A stretch of 21,364 nt of DNA from JADJPL01 sp041183125 (GCA_041183125.1 JBEGMH010000084.1:1-21364); one strand, 5' to 3'; counted from the first letter of the stretch, positions 1 to 8,240 are shown. Notes: a model not told the origin generated them from the letters alone. Numbers and translations are program-made.

Positions 1-1103
1 AACCAGAAGCGGTACGCTGCCCGGGCGGCTTGCACATCGCCGCCTTCGGCTTCGAGGGTGGCGAAGCACTGCCCTAACATTTGTTGCCAGGATTCACTGA
101 ACACTCCGGGCGTTTGGGCCATTTGCCGCGCGATGTGCAGGGCCAGTTCCTCGTCGAGCGGCTTTAGGGAGAGGGACAAAAACTCCATCACTTTGTAGGG
201 GTCCAGAGGCTCCCAGAGGAATACGGGCACCAGTTTGAGTGCCTGTAGTGCCGGTCTTGCGAGGGATATGGATTGCAGTCCCAGGCTGGGAAGGCCTTCT
301 AGTACGAGGGCGTTGTCGAGGGAGCGGGCAGGGCCGGCCAACAGCAGGGTCGGTTGTTTTTCCGGGTGCTTGCGCAACCAGGCTGCGATGAAAGCTGCCA
401 AGTCGGTATCCCTTTTTCCGCGGATCCAAATCAGGGAGCCGTCGCCGATCAGGGGTGTCGTTGGGGGCGTACCACACAATAAACGCTGGAAACGCCCGAG
501 GTCCGAGTCTGCGGGAGCGCAGGGAGCGGGATTTTCCCCGTACGTTACGGCTACGCCTAGTCCCTGTAGTTTTCTCATGAGGCGTTGCCAAACGGGGGGC
601 AGCAAATCGGCGGGCAGTTGTACCTCGACGGCAGAAACCGGTAGGTGGCGGCGACCGAGGGCTTGGTAAACCCGGTCAAAACGATCGGCAAAACCAGGGG
701 CAAGACCAGTTTCCCGGGCTTTCAGCCGGGTCAGTACAGCAAGGCGCTCCGGGGTATGATCGTCTTGCAGGAAATCCCAGCCTGCCAACAAGAGCTCATC
801 CCGTCGGGACAAGAGTTCCTCGGCAACAGCAAAAGGGTCGGCGAGAAAAGAGGCTTGATAAAAAGCTCCGCCCTGTTCCTCGAGGTCGAGCTGCAAAAAT
901 TGGCGAAACTGTTCTATGCGCAGGTAGGCTGTATCGTCCGCTGGCGTGCCCAGCCCCATGGACTCCTCAAAAAACCGGACGAAACCTTGGGGGCCCAAGC
1001 GCCAGACGCCAGCTTCGGGAGGCATGTTGCTGTGGCTTGAAGCATAGTCGAAGCCCAACCCAAAAACGATGTAGGCAGGAGTCGGATTGGATAGTGGTTT
1101 CAC
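1..1103 (-). CDS. AddB-like PD-(D/E)XK nuclease-family protein, N-terminal part (cut by left edge)
   Basis: I translated the minus strand by hand from a GTG at 1103-1101 and found an open frame of 367 codons that runs off the window, so the C-terminus is missing. The N-terminus reads VFGLGFDYASSHSNMPPEAG, followed by GVWRLGPQGFVRFFEESMGLG, then RRDELLLAGWDF around residues 100-115, and later LLLAGPARSL and VMEFLSLSLKPL. The last block resembles the inactive-helicase part of AddB/RecB-type double-strand-break repair nucleases, where a PxxPlxLLEFLSLPxSP-like stretch is common. The expected PD-(D/E)XK nuclease motif would lie in the missing C-terminal part, so nuclease activity is not shown here. 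The gene starts 2 bases after the stop of the START-like gene, which suggests translational coupling. The family call is recognition of sequence style, not a search result. Confidence 0.6.
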   Translation of the reverse strand, partial: MKPLSNPTPAYIVFGLGFDYASSHSNMPPEAGVWRLGPQGFVRFFEESMGLGTPADDTAYLRIEQFRQFLQLDLEEQGGAFYQASFLADPFAVAEELLSRRDELLLAGWDFLQDDHTPERLAVLTRLKARETGLAPGFADRFDRVYQALGRRHLPVSAVEVQLPADLLPPVWQRLMRKLQGLGVAVTYGENPAPCAPADSDLGRFQRLLCGTPPTTPLIGDGSLIWIRGKRDTDLAAFIAAWLRKHPEKQPTLLLAGPARSLDNALVLEGLPSLGLQSISLARPALQALKLVPVFLWEPLDPYKVMEFLSLSLKPLDEELALHIARQMAQTPGVFSESWQQMLGQCFATLEAEGGDVQAARAAYRFW

Positions 1104-1105
1104 GA

Positions 1106-1486
1106 TTAGCCGCCCGTTTCTTTTTGCAGCTTCTGAATTTGCGTTTCCCAATAGCGCTTTTGGTCCTTGATCTCATTGGCATCGCAAAAATCGGTGAGCT
1201 CCAGAATGGTTTCCCCGGTCACCGGAGCCTCTACGATTCGGAACTCGAAGTACTCGTCCCGGTTATCCGCTTCCAGCCAGCGGAAGCGGAGCAATTCGTC
1301 TTCTATATCTTCTACCAACTCAGCTTCCTCGCTCATGCCGCTCCACGAAAAAGAATACGTATGCCCGTTGATATCCACTTCGTCACAGAACCAACGCACC
1401 AGACATGCCGGGGTCGTGAGGAACTGGTACAGTATGGTCGGCGACGCCCGGAAAATGAACTCCATATCTATTCTGACTCGTTTCAT
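1106..1486 (-). CDS. START-like (SRPBCC-fold) domain protein
   Basis: This is a 126-aa protein starting MKRVRIDMEFIFRASPTILY. The frame stays open upstream to 1642, but the extra 52 residues are Cys/Arg-rich and do not resemble the family, so I chose the ATG at 1486. The pattern MEFxFRASPxILYxFLTTPxxLxRWFCDEV, then the acidic EEAELVEDIEDELLRFRW, then PVTGETILELTDFCD and a C-terminal helix ending QKLQKETGG, matches the small START-like proteins widespread in Bacteroidota. The fold normally makes a hydrophobic ligand cavity, but the ligand is unknown. It is the first gene of a pair with the AddB-like gene downstream. No strong promoter consensus was found ahead of it; TAACCTTG (minus, 1509-1502) is one base off the -7 consensus. 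Confidence 0.8.
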   Translation of the reverse strand: MKRVRIDMEFIFRASPTILYQFLTTPACLVRWFCDEVDINGHTYSFSWSGMSEEAELVEDIEDELLRFRWLEADNRDEYFEFRIVEAPVTGETILELTDFCDANEIKDQKRYWETQIQKLQKETGG

Positions 1487-1900
1487 AGGCCTGTCTTTTG
1501 GCAAGGTTATTCGGACAAGCACTCGAATACCCCCTGCGCGCAGCACCCTGTGGCGGCACGGGCATACCCTTTTTTGAACGTATTGTGCTAAGTTGTTGTC
1601 CTTTGCCGCAATAAAAAATAAAAATCCGAAAATTCCAAACACTATGGTTTTTTTCGCATCTTTCTCTTAGGCAGGAAACTTTTTACAGGCATTGCGCTTT
1701 CTATACTTGACAGGACAATGAATATCCGGTACTTTTGCGCCTTGGTACTACACGCCACTTGCCTTCCGTGAACATACATTGTCCTAAAAAGTTTTCTTAT
1801 CCCAATACGTTTATAACAATATTTCGTTTTTATTTGCCGCTCCAAATAAAATCCTGCAAGTAGTTTGATATAGGAAAACGTAGCGCAAAAAGGCTTTTTA
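1487..1900. other. Divergent intergenic region between START-like gene and rpoD
   Basis: These 414 bases hold no convincing gene. The right half is AT-rich and contains the rpoD promoter, listed separately, and about 160 bases of rpoD leader. Short open frames here have no family resemblance. No tRNA-like or riboswitch-like fold was recognised by eye. Confidence 0.6.
1707..1737 (+). promoter_or_regulatory. Bacteroidota-type promoter of rpoD
   Basis: TTGACA at 1707-1712 acts as the -33 element. The -7 element TACTTTTG at 1730-1737 is a perfect TAnnTTTG match. There are 20 bases between TTG and the -7 box. Transcription would start near 1744, giving a leader of roughly 155 bases before the rpoD ATG. 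Confidence 0.65.
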
Positions 1901-2770
1901 ATGAGACAGTTAAAGATCACGAAATCTATTACGAACCGCGAGAGCCAGTCCCTGGAAAAGTATCTGCAGGAAATCGGCAAAGTGGATTTGCTCACACCGG
2001 AAGAGGAAGTTGAATTAGCCAAACGCATTAAGCAAGGCGACCAGGCAGCCTTGGAAAAACTGACCAAAGCAAACTTGCGCTTTGTAGTCTCGGTGGCGAA
2101 ACAATACCAAAACCAGGGTCTATCGCTCAGCGACCTGATCAACGAGGGCAACCTGGGCCTCATCAAAGCTGCCCAGCGCTTCGACGAAACCAGGGGATTC
2201 AAGTTCATTTCCTATGCGGTTTGGTGGATTCGCCAGTCCATCCTCCAGGCCCTGGCTGAGCAATCGCGCATTGTGCGCCTACCTCTGAACAAAGTAGGCT
2301 CCCTCAATAAAATCAATAAAGCGTTTTCCGAATTAGAGCAGGAATTCGAACGTGAACCGTCTCCTGAAGAGTTGGCGGAACTCCTGGAAATCCCTACGGA
2401 GGAAGTAGAAACGACCCTTGGGGTGGCTGCCCGCCACGTCTCCATGGATGCTCCCTTTGTGGAAGGGGAAGACAACTCCCTGCTCGACGTCCTTGAAAAC
2501 AACAGCACACCAGGCACCGACCAGGAACTCGACTACAACGAGTCCCTGCGCCGCGAAATCGAACGCTCCCTGAGCACCCTGACCGACCGGCAGTGCGATG
2601 TCATCAAACTCTACTTTGGCATCGGTGTCGAACACCCCATGTCCCTGGAAGACATAGGCGAAAAATTCGGCCTCACCCGGGAACGCGTACGCCAGATCAA
2701 AGACAAAGCGATCAATAAGTTGCGCTCCGCCAACCGAAGCAAGCTGCTCAAAAATTATCTCGGTTCTTAA
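1901..2770 (+). CDS. rpoD: RNA polymerase primary sigma factor (sigma-70, RpoD/SigA)
   Basis: This 289-aa protein begins MRQLKITKSITNRESQSLEK. It has region 1.2 (YLQEIGKVDLLTPEEEVELA, residues about 21-45), region 2 including LRFVVSVAKQYQNQGLSLSD and the promoter-melting and -10-contacting part FKFISYAVWWIRQSI (about 107-121), region 3, and region 4.2 (LEDIGEKFGLTRERVRQIKD, about 249-270). The length and the absence of region 1.1 and the non-conserved region are normal for primary sigma factors of Bacteroidota, which recognise TTTG/TAnnTTTG promoters such as those seen in this window. It is monocistronic with a strong promoter upstream, and its stop lies 17 bases before a long inverted repeat that probably ends transcription from both sides. 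Confidence 0.97.
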   Translation: MRQLKITKSITNRESQSLEKYLQEIGKVDLLTPEEEVELAKRIKQGDQAALEKLTKANLRFVVSVAKQYQNQGLSLSDLINEGNLGLIKAAQRFDETRGFKFISYAVWWIRQSILQALAEQSRIVRLPLNKVGSLNKINKAFSELEQEFEREPSPEELAELLEIPTEEVETTLGVAARHVSMDAPFVEGEDNSLLDVLENNSTPGTDQELDYNESLRREIERSLSTLTDRQCDVIKLYFGIGVEHPMSLEDIGEKFGLTRERVRQIKDKAINKLRSANRSKLLKNYLGS

Positions 2771-2787
2771 CCCTGCGGGAATAAAAT

Positions 2788-2844
2788 AAACGGATGCCTG
2801 TTGTTTAATTTTGCGAAGCAAAATCAAACAACAGGCATCCGTTT
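2788..2844. terminator. Long near-perfect hairpin between convergent rpoD and Lrp genes
   Basis: The left arm AAACGGATGCCTGTTGTTT (2788-2806) pairs exactly with 2826-2844. An A/C mismatch follows, then 7 more pairs (2808-2814 with 2818-2824) around a 3-base GAA loop, so 26 of 27 positions pair. On the minus strand the hairpin is followed by TTATTTTATT, a T-rich tract, so it is a good terminator for the Lrp gene. On the plus strand the tract after the stem is weak. Confidence 0.75.
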
Positions 2845-2869
2845 GAAATATTTCCTGGTGGCCGAGCCC

Positions 2870-3370
2870 CTATTCATCCTCGAAAGAAATAGTTTTCTCC
2901 CCTTCTTCCAATATTTCCAGGGGGCGGTTCAGGCTTTCCTGAAGGGCGATGAAGGTCTCGGTGCGCTGGATACCGCCGATGTGTTGTATTTTGTCGTGCA
3001 GCACATCGCGGAGGTGCTTGGTATCCCGGCAGACCAGGCGGATGAAGATGCTGTAGATACCGGTCGTGTAATAGGCCTCCACCACTTCGGGGATTTTGGC
3101 CAATTCTTTGGCTACTTCGTCATACAGCGAGCTTTTATCGAGGTAAATACCTAGAAAGGCGGTAATGTCGAAGCCAATTTTACCGTAGTCAATATCCAGG
3201 TTATATCCCTTGACCACTCCGGCATCTTCCAGTTTTTTCATGCGGACGTGGATGGTGCCGCCCGATACATAGAGCCGCTTGGCAATCTCTGTATAAGGCA
3301 ATTTTGCGTTGTGCATCAGCGCGGACAGGATTTGCCGGTCCAATGCATCCATTTCAATCTCTTTTTCCAT
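2870..3370 (-). CDS. Lrp/AsnC family transcriptional regulator
   Basis: The 166-aa protein has an N-terminal winged helix (residues about 8-60: LDRQILSALMHNAKLPYTEI, then VSGGTIHVRMKKLEDAGVVKGY) and a C-terminal RAM/AsnC ligand-binding domain (about 70-150: FLGIYLDKSS, VVEAYYTTGIYSIFIRLVCRD). The order and length are typical of Lrp/AsnC proteins, which form dimers and octamers and sense amino acids or similar small molecules. The effector and targets cannot be read from this sequence. A short acidic tail (EEGEKTISFEDE) follows the ligand domain. The gene stands alone between two plus-strand genes; TATTTTTG on the minus strand at 3434-3427 is a candidate -7 box. Confidence 0.93.
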   Translation of the reverse strand: MEKEIEMDALDRQILSALMHNAKLPYTEIAKRLYVSGGTIHVRMKKLEDAGVVKGYNLDIDYGKIGFDITAFLGIYLDKSSLYDEVAKELAKIPEVVEAYYTTGIYSIFIRLVCRDTKHLRDVLHDKIQHIGGIQRTETFIALQESLNRPLEILEEGEKTISFEDE

Positions 3371-3426
3371 ACATCTGGTTAAGGCTAATCAAAGGGAATC
3401 GGTCGGTTTATTTTTTAAACAAAAAC

Positions 3427-3434
3427 CAAAAATA
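3427..3434 (-). promoter_or_regulatory. Candidate -7 box for the Lrp/AsnC gene
   Basis: The minus strand reads TATTTTTG, a full TAnnTTTG match, 57 bases before the ATG. No good TTG element lies at the usual distance upstream, and the region is A/T-rich, so a chance match is possible. Confidence 0.35.
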
Positions 3435-3487
3435 GCTGTAAAAACATACATTATTTTTAAAAAATGCAAAACTTTTTGACGGTCTCG

Positions 3488-3516
3488 TTGGAAAAGATGG
3501 GCGACCTGTATTTTTG
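3488..3516 (+). promoter_or_regulatory. Promoter of the S41 peptidase gene
   Basis: TTG at 3488-3490 lies 18 bases before TATTTTTG (3509-3516), a perfect -7 element. A second perfect -7 match, TAGTTTTG, lies at 3519-3526. Either would start transcription only about 10-30 bases before the ATG at 3550. This argues against the in-frame TTG at 3514 being the start codon. Confidence 0.55.
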
Positions 3517-3549
3517 TATAGTTTTGCGCAGTACAATCACTATTATCCA

Positions 3550-5223
3550 ATGACCGAACGACCACAGCATCCTGTAAAAAGGATTCAGATTGCCCTTCCG
3601 CTCCTGCTTTTTTCCACGCTTGCCCTGGGGGTGGGGATGGGCTTTGTCCTCGCCCGCCCCGAGCGTGCCCCGGGTACCTCTGGACATGACCCGTACGAGC
3701 ACGACCGCTTGGAGGAGTTGCTCCGTTATGTGGAAGCCCGCTATGTGGACAAGGCCGACCGGGGCGAGTTGGTGGACGATGCCATCACGAGCATCCTCAA
3801 ACAGTTGGATCCACATTCTGCGTATATCCCCCCGGAAGAGTTGGCACAGGTCACCCAGCAACTCGAAGGTGAATTTGAAGGGATTGGTGTAGAGTTCATG
3901 TTCTTGCGCGACACTCCCGTGGTAGTGGCCGCCATCAGCGGAGGGCCTGCGGAGCGGGCGGGTATCCGTGCCGGTGATAAAATTATCGCCATCGGAGACT
4001 CCATCGTGGCGGGCAAAGGGCGTTCCGGCAGCAGCCCTGCCGAACTGCTGCGCGGCCAGGGCGGCTCGTCGGTGGAAATAGGGATACTGCGCTTCCCTTC
4101 CCCGTCCATACGCCGCTTTCGGCTAAAACGGGAAAAAATACCGATGAAGAGCATAGATGCCTATTATCTCATCAACAAGCGGACAGCGTACATCCGCATC
4201 TCCCGCTTTAGTGCCACGACCGATAAGGAGTTCATGGCAGCCCTGGAAAAAATGAGTGCGGGACGGCGGGAGCTCGACCTGGTCCTCGACCTGCGCCAGA
4301 ACCCCGGCGGATACCTGCAGCAAGCATCGAATATCCTGAGCCAACTTTTTGAAGAGCGGAACCAATTGTTGGTCTATACCGAGGGCAGTGCCGCCAAGCG
4401 GGCAGAGTACCGCTCTTCGGGGCGTGCCTATTTCCCCATCGGAAAAATTGCGGTACTGATTGACGAGCAGAGCGCCTCTGCCAGCGAAATCATAGCGGGG
4501 GCCATCCAGGACCACGACCGGGGCCTGGTCATTGGGCGGCGCTCTTTCGGGAAAGGGCTGGTACAAGAGCAATACCCCCTCCGCGACGGGTCGGCCCTGC
4601 GCTTGTCTATTGCCCGCTATTACACGCCTTCCGGGCGCTCCATCCAAAAACCCTATCGGGGTCGGGACGATTACGAAGAAGAGCTCGACCAGCGCGTAGC
4701 CTCGGGCGAACTACTTTCCCTGGACAGGCTACAATTAGAGGATTCTACTGTGTACTTCACCGACAATGGTCGGGTGGTGTACGGCAGTGGGGGGATTTTA
4801 CCCGATATTTTTGTCCCGGTGGACAGTCAGTGGCTCAGCCCGGTGTTCAAGGGGCTCCAGTTGCTGTTTCCCGAGTTTGCGCTGATGTTGGTTCAAAAGG
4901 ACCGGGCCTCGTTTCCGGGCAGTGCAGATGCGTATGCTGCCGGTTTTGTGTGGGGCGACAGCCTTTCCAACGAATTTCTCCGCTATGCCAACCAAAACGG
5001 GGCTATGTTGTCGGAAAAGGCCTATCAAAACCTGCGCAGGCTCATAGACCCCCAGCTCAAAGCACAGGTCGCCCGGCACCTGTTCGGCCTGGATGCCTAT
5101 TACCAGGTCAGCAACCAGGGCGATCCTGTCGTACTGGTCGCGCTGGAAAAGATAAGAGGGGAAGGCCCCATACGGGAACTCTACGGCGACTCGTCCAAAA
5201 AACGCCGTCCCTGGAAGGATTGA
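3550..5223 (+). CDS. C-terminal processing peptidase, S41 family (CtpA/Tsp-like)
   Basis: From the ATG at 3550 the protein is 557 aa. A hydrophobic segment (IQIALPLLLFSTLALGVGMG, about residues 12-31) is a signal anchor. A PDZ domain follows (about 88-185: GEFEGIGVEFMF, ISGGPAERAGIRAGDKIIAI), then the S41 catalytic core. The core has the family Ser-Lys dyad: S310 in DEQSASASEI and K335 in RSFGKGLVQEQ, 25 residues apart as in E. coli Tsp, with Q339 in the expected place. The family degrades or trims periplasmic or envelope proteins from the C-terminus. The domain after the core (about 420-557) is the extension common in Bacteroidota homologues. The frame is open further upstream to a TTG at 3514, but that overlaps the promoter. 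It is convergent with the YrdC-like gene with only 5 bases between stops. Confidence 0.95.
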   Translation: MTERPQHPVKRIQIALPLLLFSTLALGVGMGFVLARPERAPGTSGHDPYEHDRLEELLRYVEARYVDKADRGELVDDAITSILKQLDPHSAYIPPEELAQVTQQLEGEFEGIGVEFMFLRDTPVVVAAISGGPAERAGIRAGDKIIAIGDSIVAGKGRSGSSPAELLRGQGGSSVEIGILRFPSPSIRRFRLKREKIPMKSIDAYYLINKRTAYIRISRFSATTDKEFMAALEKMSAGRRELDLVLDLRQNPGGYLQQASNILSQLFEERNQLLVYTEGSAAKRAEYRSSGRAYFPIGKIAVLIDEQSASASEIIAGAIQDHDRGLVIGRRSFGKGLVQEQYPLRDGSALRLSIARYYTPSGRSIQKPYRGRDDYEEELDQRVASGELLSLDRLQLEDSTVYFTDNGRVVYGSGGILPDIFVPVDSQWLSPVFKGLQLLFPEFALMLVQKDRASFPGSADAYAAGFVWGDSLSNEFLRYANQNGAMLSEKAYQNLRRLIDPQLKAQVARHLFGLDAYYQVSNQGDPVVLVALEKIRGEGPIRELYGDSSKKRRPWKD

Positions 5224-5228
5224 CGGGT

Positions 5229-5834
5229 TCACTCCCGGATAAACTCCAGCTCTTCGTCCGTTCCTAAGCGCACCAGCACGGGGATTTCCCCCATATTGCG
5301 GTCGTTCTGCCGATAGCGCACCACGTAATCTACTGCCTGGATGACGCCGGAGCTGATACTGCCAAAGTGGGCAGGTGTACCCTTCGCGTTGTCTTGTACC
5401 GGTAGTACGGCTATCGCGGTATTCAGGGTATGGGTCAGTTCCCGGACGAACGTATCCAGGGTCACCCGCAGGGCCATACTCCCGTCTGGGCGCTGCAAGT
5501 TGGCCGGGAGCCCTGGGGGCTCGTCAAAAAGGATGGCCAATGGCCGGGTGTGGTAGAGGAGCAGGGTCTCCAAGCGGGGGTGCAGATGGTCCACCGCGTT
5601 CTTTAGCGACGGGATATCGGGGAACAGCACTTCTATTTCCTCCTCGGCGTGTGCCGAATGGGATTTCAGTCGTTTCAGGGTTTCGGGGAATTCGATAGAG
5701 GCGGCTAGACACCAAAGGGCATCGGTAGGTATCAGGATTAGTTTTCCTTCCCGGAGGGCATTGTAGGCTTGTGTGATTTCCATCTCATACAAAATCCGTT
5801 CTGGTTTACTCATCGTGCTGCCTTTGCGTTCCAT
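5229..5834 (-). CDS. Sua5/YciO/YrdC-domain protein, degenerate at active-site motifs
   Basis: This protein has 201 aa, or 194 aa from the second ATG at 5813. The N-terminal half fits the YrdC fold: NALREGKLILIPTDALWCLA carries the conserved P-T-D and the following small-residue strand. MALRVTLDTFVRELTHTLNT matches the strand-helix that usually reads R(V/I)P..p.....l. Two motifs expected in threonylcarbamoyl-AMP synthases are altered. The Lys-x-Arg-Pro block is KSHSAHAEEE, and the STSAN block is VLPVQDNAKGTPAH. The fold is therefore likely but tRNA t6A synthesis by this copy is doubtful; it may be a YciO-like paralogue or a nucleotide or RNA-binding relative. A -7-like TATTTTTG lies on the minus strand at 5881-5874. 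Confidence 0.75.
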   Translation of the reverse strand: MERKGSTMSKPERILYEMEITQAYNALREGKLILIPTDALWCLAASIEFPETLKRLKSHSAHAEEEIEVLFPDIPSLKNAVDHLHPRLETLLLYHTRPLAILFDEPPGLPANLQRPDGSMALRVTLDTFVRELTHTLNTAIAVLPVQDNAKGTPAHFGSISSGVIQAVDYVVRYRQNDRNMGEIPVLVRLGTDEELEFIRE

Positions 5835-5873
5835 TTTTTCGTGTAGCTATGCTGTTTTGCGATACCGTTGAGG

Positions 5874-5881
5874 CAAAAATA
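5874..5881 (-). promoter_or_regulatory. Candidate -7 box for the YrdC-like gene
   Basis: The minus strand reads TATTTTTG, a full TAnnTTTG match, 40 bases upstream of the first ATG (5834). The -33 position has no clear TTG. It sits in the divergent spacer shared with the PKD operon. Confidence 0.4.
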
Positions 5882-5908
5882 CCGTTATATTGGCTGAGTT
5901 TAGTCGAA

Positions 5909-5925
5909 AGACTTGTTCTGAGGGG
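5909..5925 (+). repeat. Dispersed 17-base motif, copy 1
   Basis: AGACTTGTTCTGAGGGG differs at two bases from the copy at 11154-11170 (minus). It lies in the spacer 38 bases before the start of the first PKD gene. See the finding on the motif family. Confidence 0.5.
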
Positions 5926-5962
5926 CTTATTTAACGTTAAAACAAAAATACACCAAACGTCC

Positions 5963-8236
5963 GTGAAAAAATTTTTATTGCACGCAGCATGCGTCATAGG
6001 CCTTTTGGCTACCGCTTGTGTCAGGAGCTATGCAGGGCATATCATCGGGGGTGAGATCACATATCGCTGCCTGGGATTCACGGGTAACGATTCGATGAGC
6101 AAATCCCGTCGTTACCGCTTCACGATGAAAATCTACCGGGACTGTCTGTCGGCCGGCTCCCAGCTCGATTCTTCCCCAGGCAGTACAACAACGGCTTCGG
6201 TCACCATTTATGCAGCCGGCCAGGCGAACCGGCCCACGGTTTTTTACCTTCCTGCCCCCAAAACGACGCGTATCCAGCCGGATCCGGGGAATAAATGCGT
6301 AGATGTGCCCCAAAACGTGTGTGTGGAAGAAGGGCTGTACGATTTCGAAACAGACCTGTCCATTCTTGAAGAACCCTATATCATCACCTATCAGCGCTGT
6401 TGCCGGAACAACACGATCACGAACATCCGCAGCCCGGAGCGTTCCGGGGCGACCTATACGGTAGAGCTGAGCGCGGAAGCGCAAAAGAGTTGCAACAATA
6501 GCCCGGTGTTCCGCTTTTTCCCTCCTATCGCCCTGTGTGCCGGGCTGCCGTTCTCGGTGGACCATTCCGGGACGGACACGGAAGGGGACTCCCTGGTGTA
6601 CGAGCTATGTCCCTCTTTGTTAGGCGGTGGGGAAAATACTACGCTGCCCACCAGCGGTACCGGTATTGCGCCCGACCCCGATCTTCCCCCGCCTTACACG
6701 GCAGTCAACTATGTAACCCCCACCTACGGCAGTATGCAACCTTTAGGGGCATCGTCCAGGCTCCAAATCAACCCCCAGACCGGGGCGCTGTCGGGTACCC
6801 CGATGCAGATGGGGCAGTTTGTGGTGGGCGTTTGTATGTCTGAATACCGGAAGGGGCAGCTCTTGACGCGCGTTTTACGCGATTTCCAGTTCAATATTAC
6901 CCGTTGCGACGCCAATGTCGTAGCCAATCCGGGTACAGACAGCGTCAATGCGTCCGGGCAGTTCCTGCTCCAGCAGTGTGGCCCCACCCAGGTCACCCTG
7001 ACGAACAAAAGTGCGAAGCGCGAATTCATCACGGCATTCCGATGGGAATTTGATACGCCGACAGGGACGCTCAGCAGTGCGGAATGGGACGGTAAATTTG
7101 CGTTCTCCACACCGGGCATGTATTCCGGCCGCCTGCTCCTGAACCCAGGCCTGCAATGTGCCGATACGGCCCTGATCGCTCTCAACGTGTTGCCTTCGGC
7201 CACAGCGGATTTTGGCATCTCTACCGACACGTGCAGGCACCAGCCCATGGCCTTTGAAAACCGCTCGAACACAGGTGGCCGTGCCGTAAAGAGCTATACC
7301 TGGGATTTTGGAGATGGTACCCCTACGGATGCCACCGCCAGCCCTACCCATTTGTTTGGCAAGACCGGGGTTTTTCAAGTCAAGATGCAGTTGCTGACCG
7401 TAGACGGGTGCAAGGGGGAAGTGCAAAAACGGATTTCCTATTTTCCGCTGCCGGCCTCGCTGTCTATCCAAGCAGCACTGGCATCGGGTTGTAGCCCGCT
7501 GAAAATTGCCTTTCAAAACAGCCCGCTCGGCGATTTCAAAACGGCGTATCAACTGCGCTGGGATTTTGGCGACGGAGGTACGGCTGCTGTTGAACAGCCG
7601 GCGTACACGTATTCGCAGCCGGGGCTGTACCCTGTACGCCTGCAGCTCACGTCCACGAACGGATGTAGGGCGGAAGCCCAGTTGGCGAACCCCATCCGCA
7701 TCCTTCAAGGGACGGTGGCCCGTTTTGATTACGATCCCAAGCAGCTCAACAGCCAGAACGCGACCGTGCGGTTCACCGATCAGTCGGAACAGGCAAAATC
7801 CTGGAGCTGGGCCTTTGGAACGGCGGGGGTATCCAGTGTGCAGAGCCCTGTCTTTACGTTCCCACCCGGGCAGCACCGCGTGCGTTTGATCACCGATGCC
7901 GGGAATGGATGCACCGATACGACGGAGCAGAACCTCATCGTCGAGTCGTTATACCGCTTGTATTGGCCCAGTATTTTCAGCCCGAATGGCGACGGGGTAA
8001 ACGACATATTCCTCCCGGGAGGCGACCTGACCGGGTTACAGGATTACAAAATATGGATTGTCAGCCGTTGGGGTAGTTCTGTGTTCGAAAGTGCGAATCC
8101 TTCCGATGGCTGGAACGGCAAATCGCAAAATACCGGCGCTGAATTGCCGGCTGGGGTGTATTTTTACAGGGCAACCATGAAAGACGTATTGGGCAGTGCG
8201 CTACAATACGAAGGAACCATCACTCTTATACGATAA
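5963..8236 (+). CDS. Secreted PKD-domain protein with type B T9SS sorting domain (paralogue 1)
   Basis: I chose the GTG at 5963 because it starts a clean signal peptide (MKKFLLHAACVIGLLATA..., cleavage likely after SYA at residue 24). The frame is open upstream to 5849, but that extension is not signal-like. The mature protein starts GHIIGGEITYRCLG. A Cys-rich domain (about 25-320) carries YRDC, YQRCCRN, CNNSP and GQFVVGVCMSEYR. Three PKD-type domains follow, with their core Trp at residues 447 (WDFGDG), 533 (WDFGDG) and 616 (WAFGTA, degenerate). The end (about 665-757) is a type B T9SS/gliding-associated sorting domain: FSPNGDGVNDIF, SRWGSSVFES, GVYFYRAT, GTITLIR. The product should cross the outer membrane by T9SS and be surface-attached or released. 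It is the first gene of a pair with a 4-base gap to the next start. Confidence 0.9.
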   Translation: MKKFLLHAACVIGLLATACVRSYAGHIIGGEITYRCLGFTGNDSMSKSRRYRFTMKIYRDCLSAGSQLDSSPGSTTTASVTIYAAGQANRPTVFYLPAPKTTRIQPDPGNKCVDVPQNVCVEEGLYDFETDLSILEEPYIITYQRCCRNNTITNIRSPERSGATYTVELSAEAQKSCNNSPVFRFFPPIALCAGLPFSVDHSGTDTEGDSLVYELCPSLLGGGENTTLPTSGTGIAPDPDLPPPYTAVNYVTPTYGSMQPLGASSRLQINPQTGALSGTPMQMGQFVVGVCMSEYRKGQLLTRVLRDFQFNITRCDANVVANPGTDSVNASGQFLLQQCGPTQVTLTNKSAKREFITAFRWEFDTPTGTLSSAEWDGKFAFSTPGMYSGRLLLNPGLQCADTALIALNVLPSATADFGISTDTCRHQPMAFENRSNTGGRAVKSYTWDFGDGTPTDATASPTHLFGKTGVFQVKMQLLTVDGCKGEVQKRISYFPLPASLSIQAALASGCSPLKIAFQNSPLGDFKTAYQLRWDFGDGGTAAVEQPAYTYSQPGLYPVRLQLTSTNGCRAEAQLANPIRILQGTVARFDYDPKQLNSQNATVRFTDQSEQAKSWSWAFGTAGVSSVQSPVFTFPPGQHRVRLITDAGNGCTDTTEQNLIVESLYRLYWPSIFSPNGDGVNDIFLPGGDLTGLQDYKIWIVSRWGSSVFESANPSDGWNGKSQNTGAELPAGVYFYRATMKDVLGSALQYEGTITLIR

Positions 8237-8240
8237 CGCT

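Noticed and set aside
94..1040. Short open frames on both strands at the left edge (for example 235-669 plus and 645-1040 plus)
   Set aside because: One continuous minus-strand frame from 1103 to the edge with AddB-like sequence explains the region; the others are out of frame with it.
1487..1642. Upstream in-frame extension of the START-like protein
   Set aside because: The extra 52 residues do not resemble the family, and the ATG at 1486 begins exactly at the conserved N-terminus.
3514..3549. TTG start for the S41 peptidase
   Set aside because: The TTG overlaps predicted -7 boxes, and the ATG at 3550 leads directly into the signal anchor.
6875..7876. Minus-strand open frame (333 codons) opposite paralogue 1
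   Set aside because: Antisense shadow of a strong coding gene, without signal peptide, domains or a promoter.
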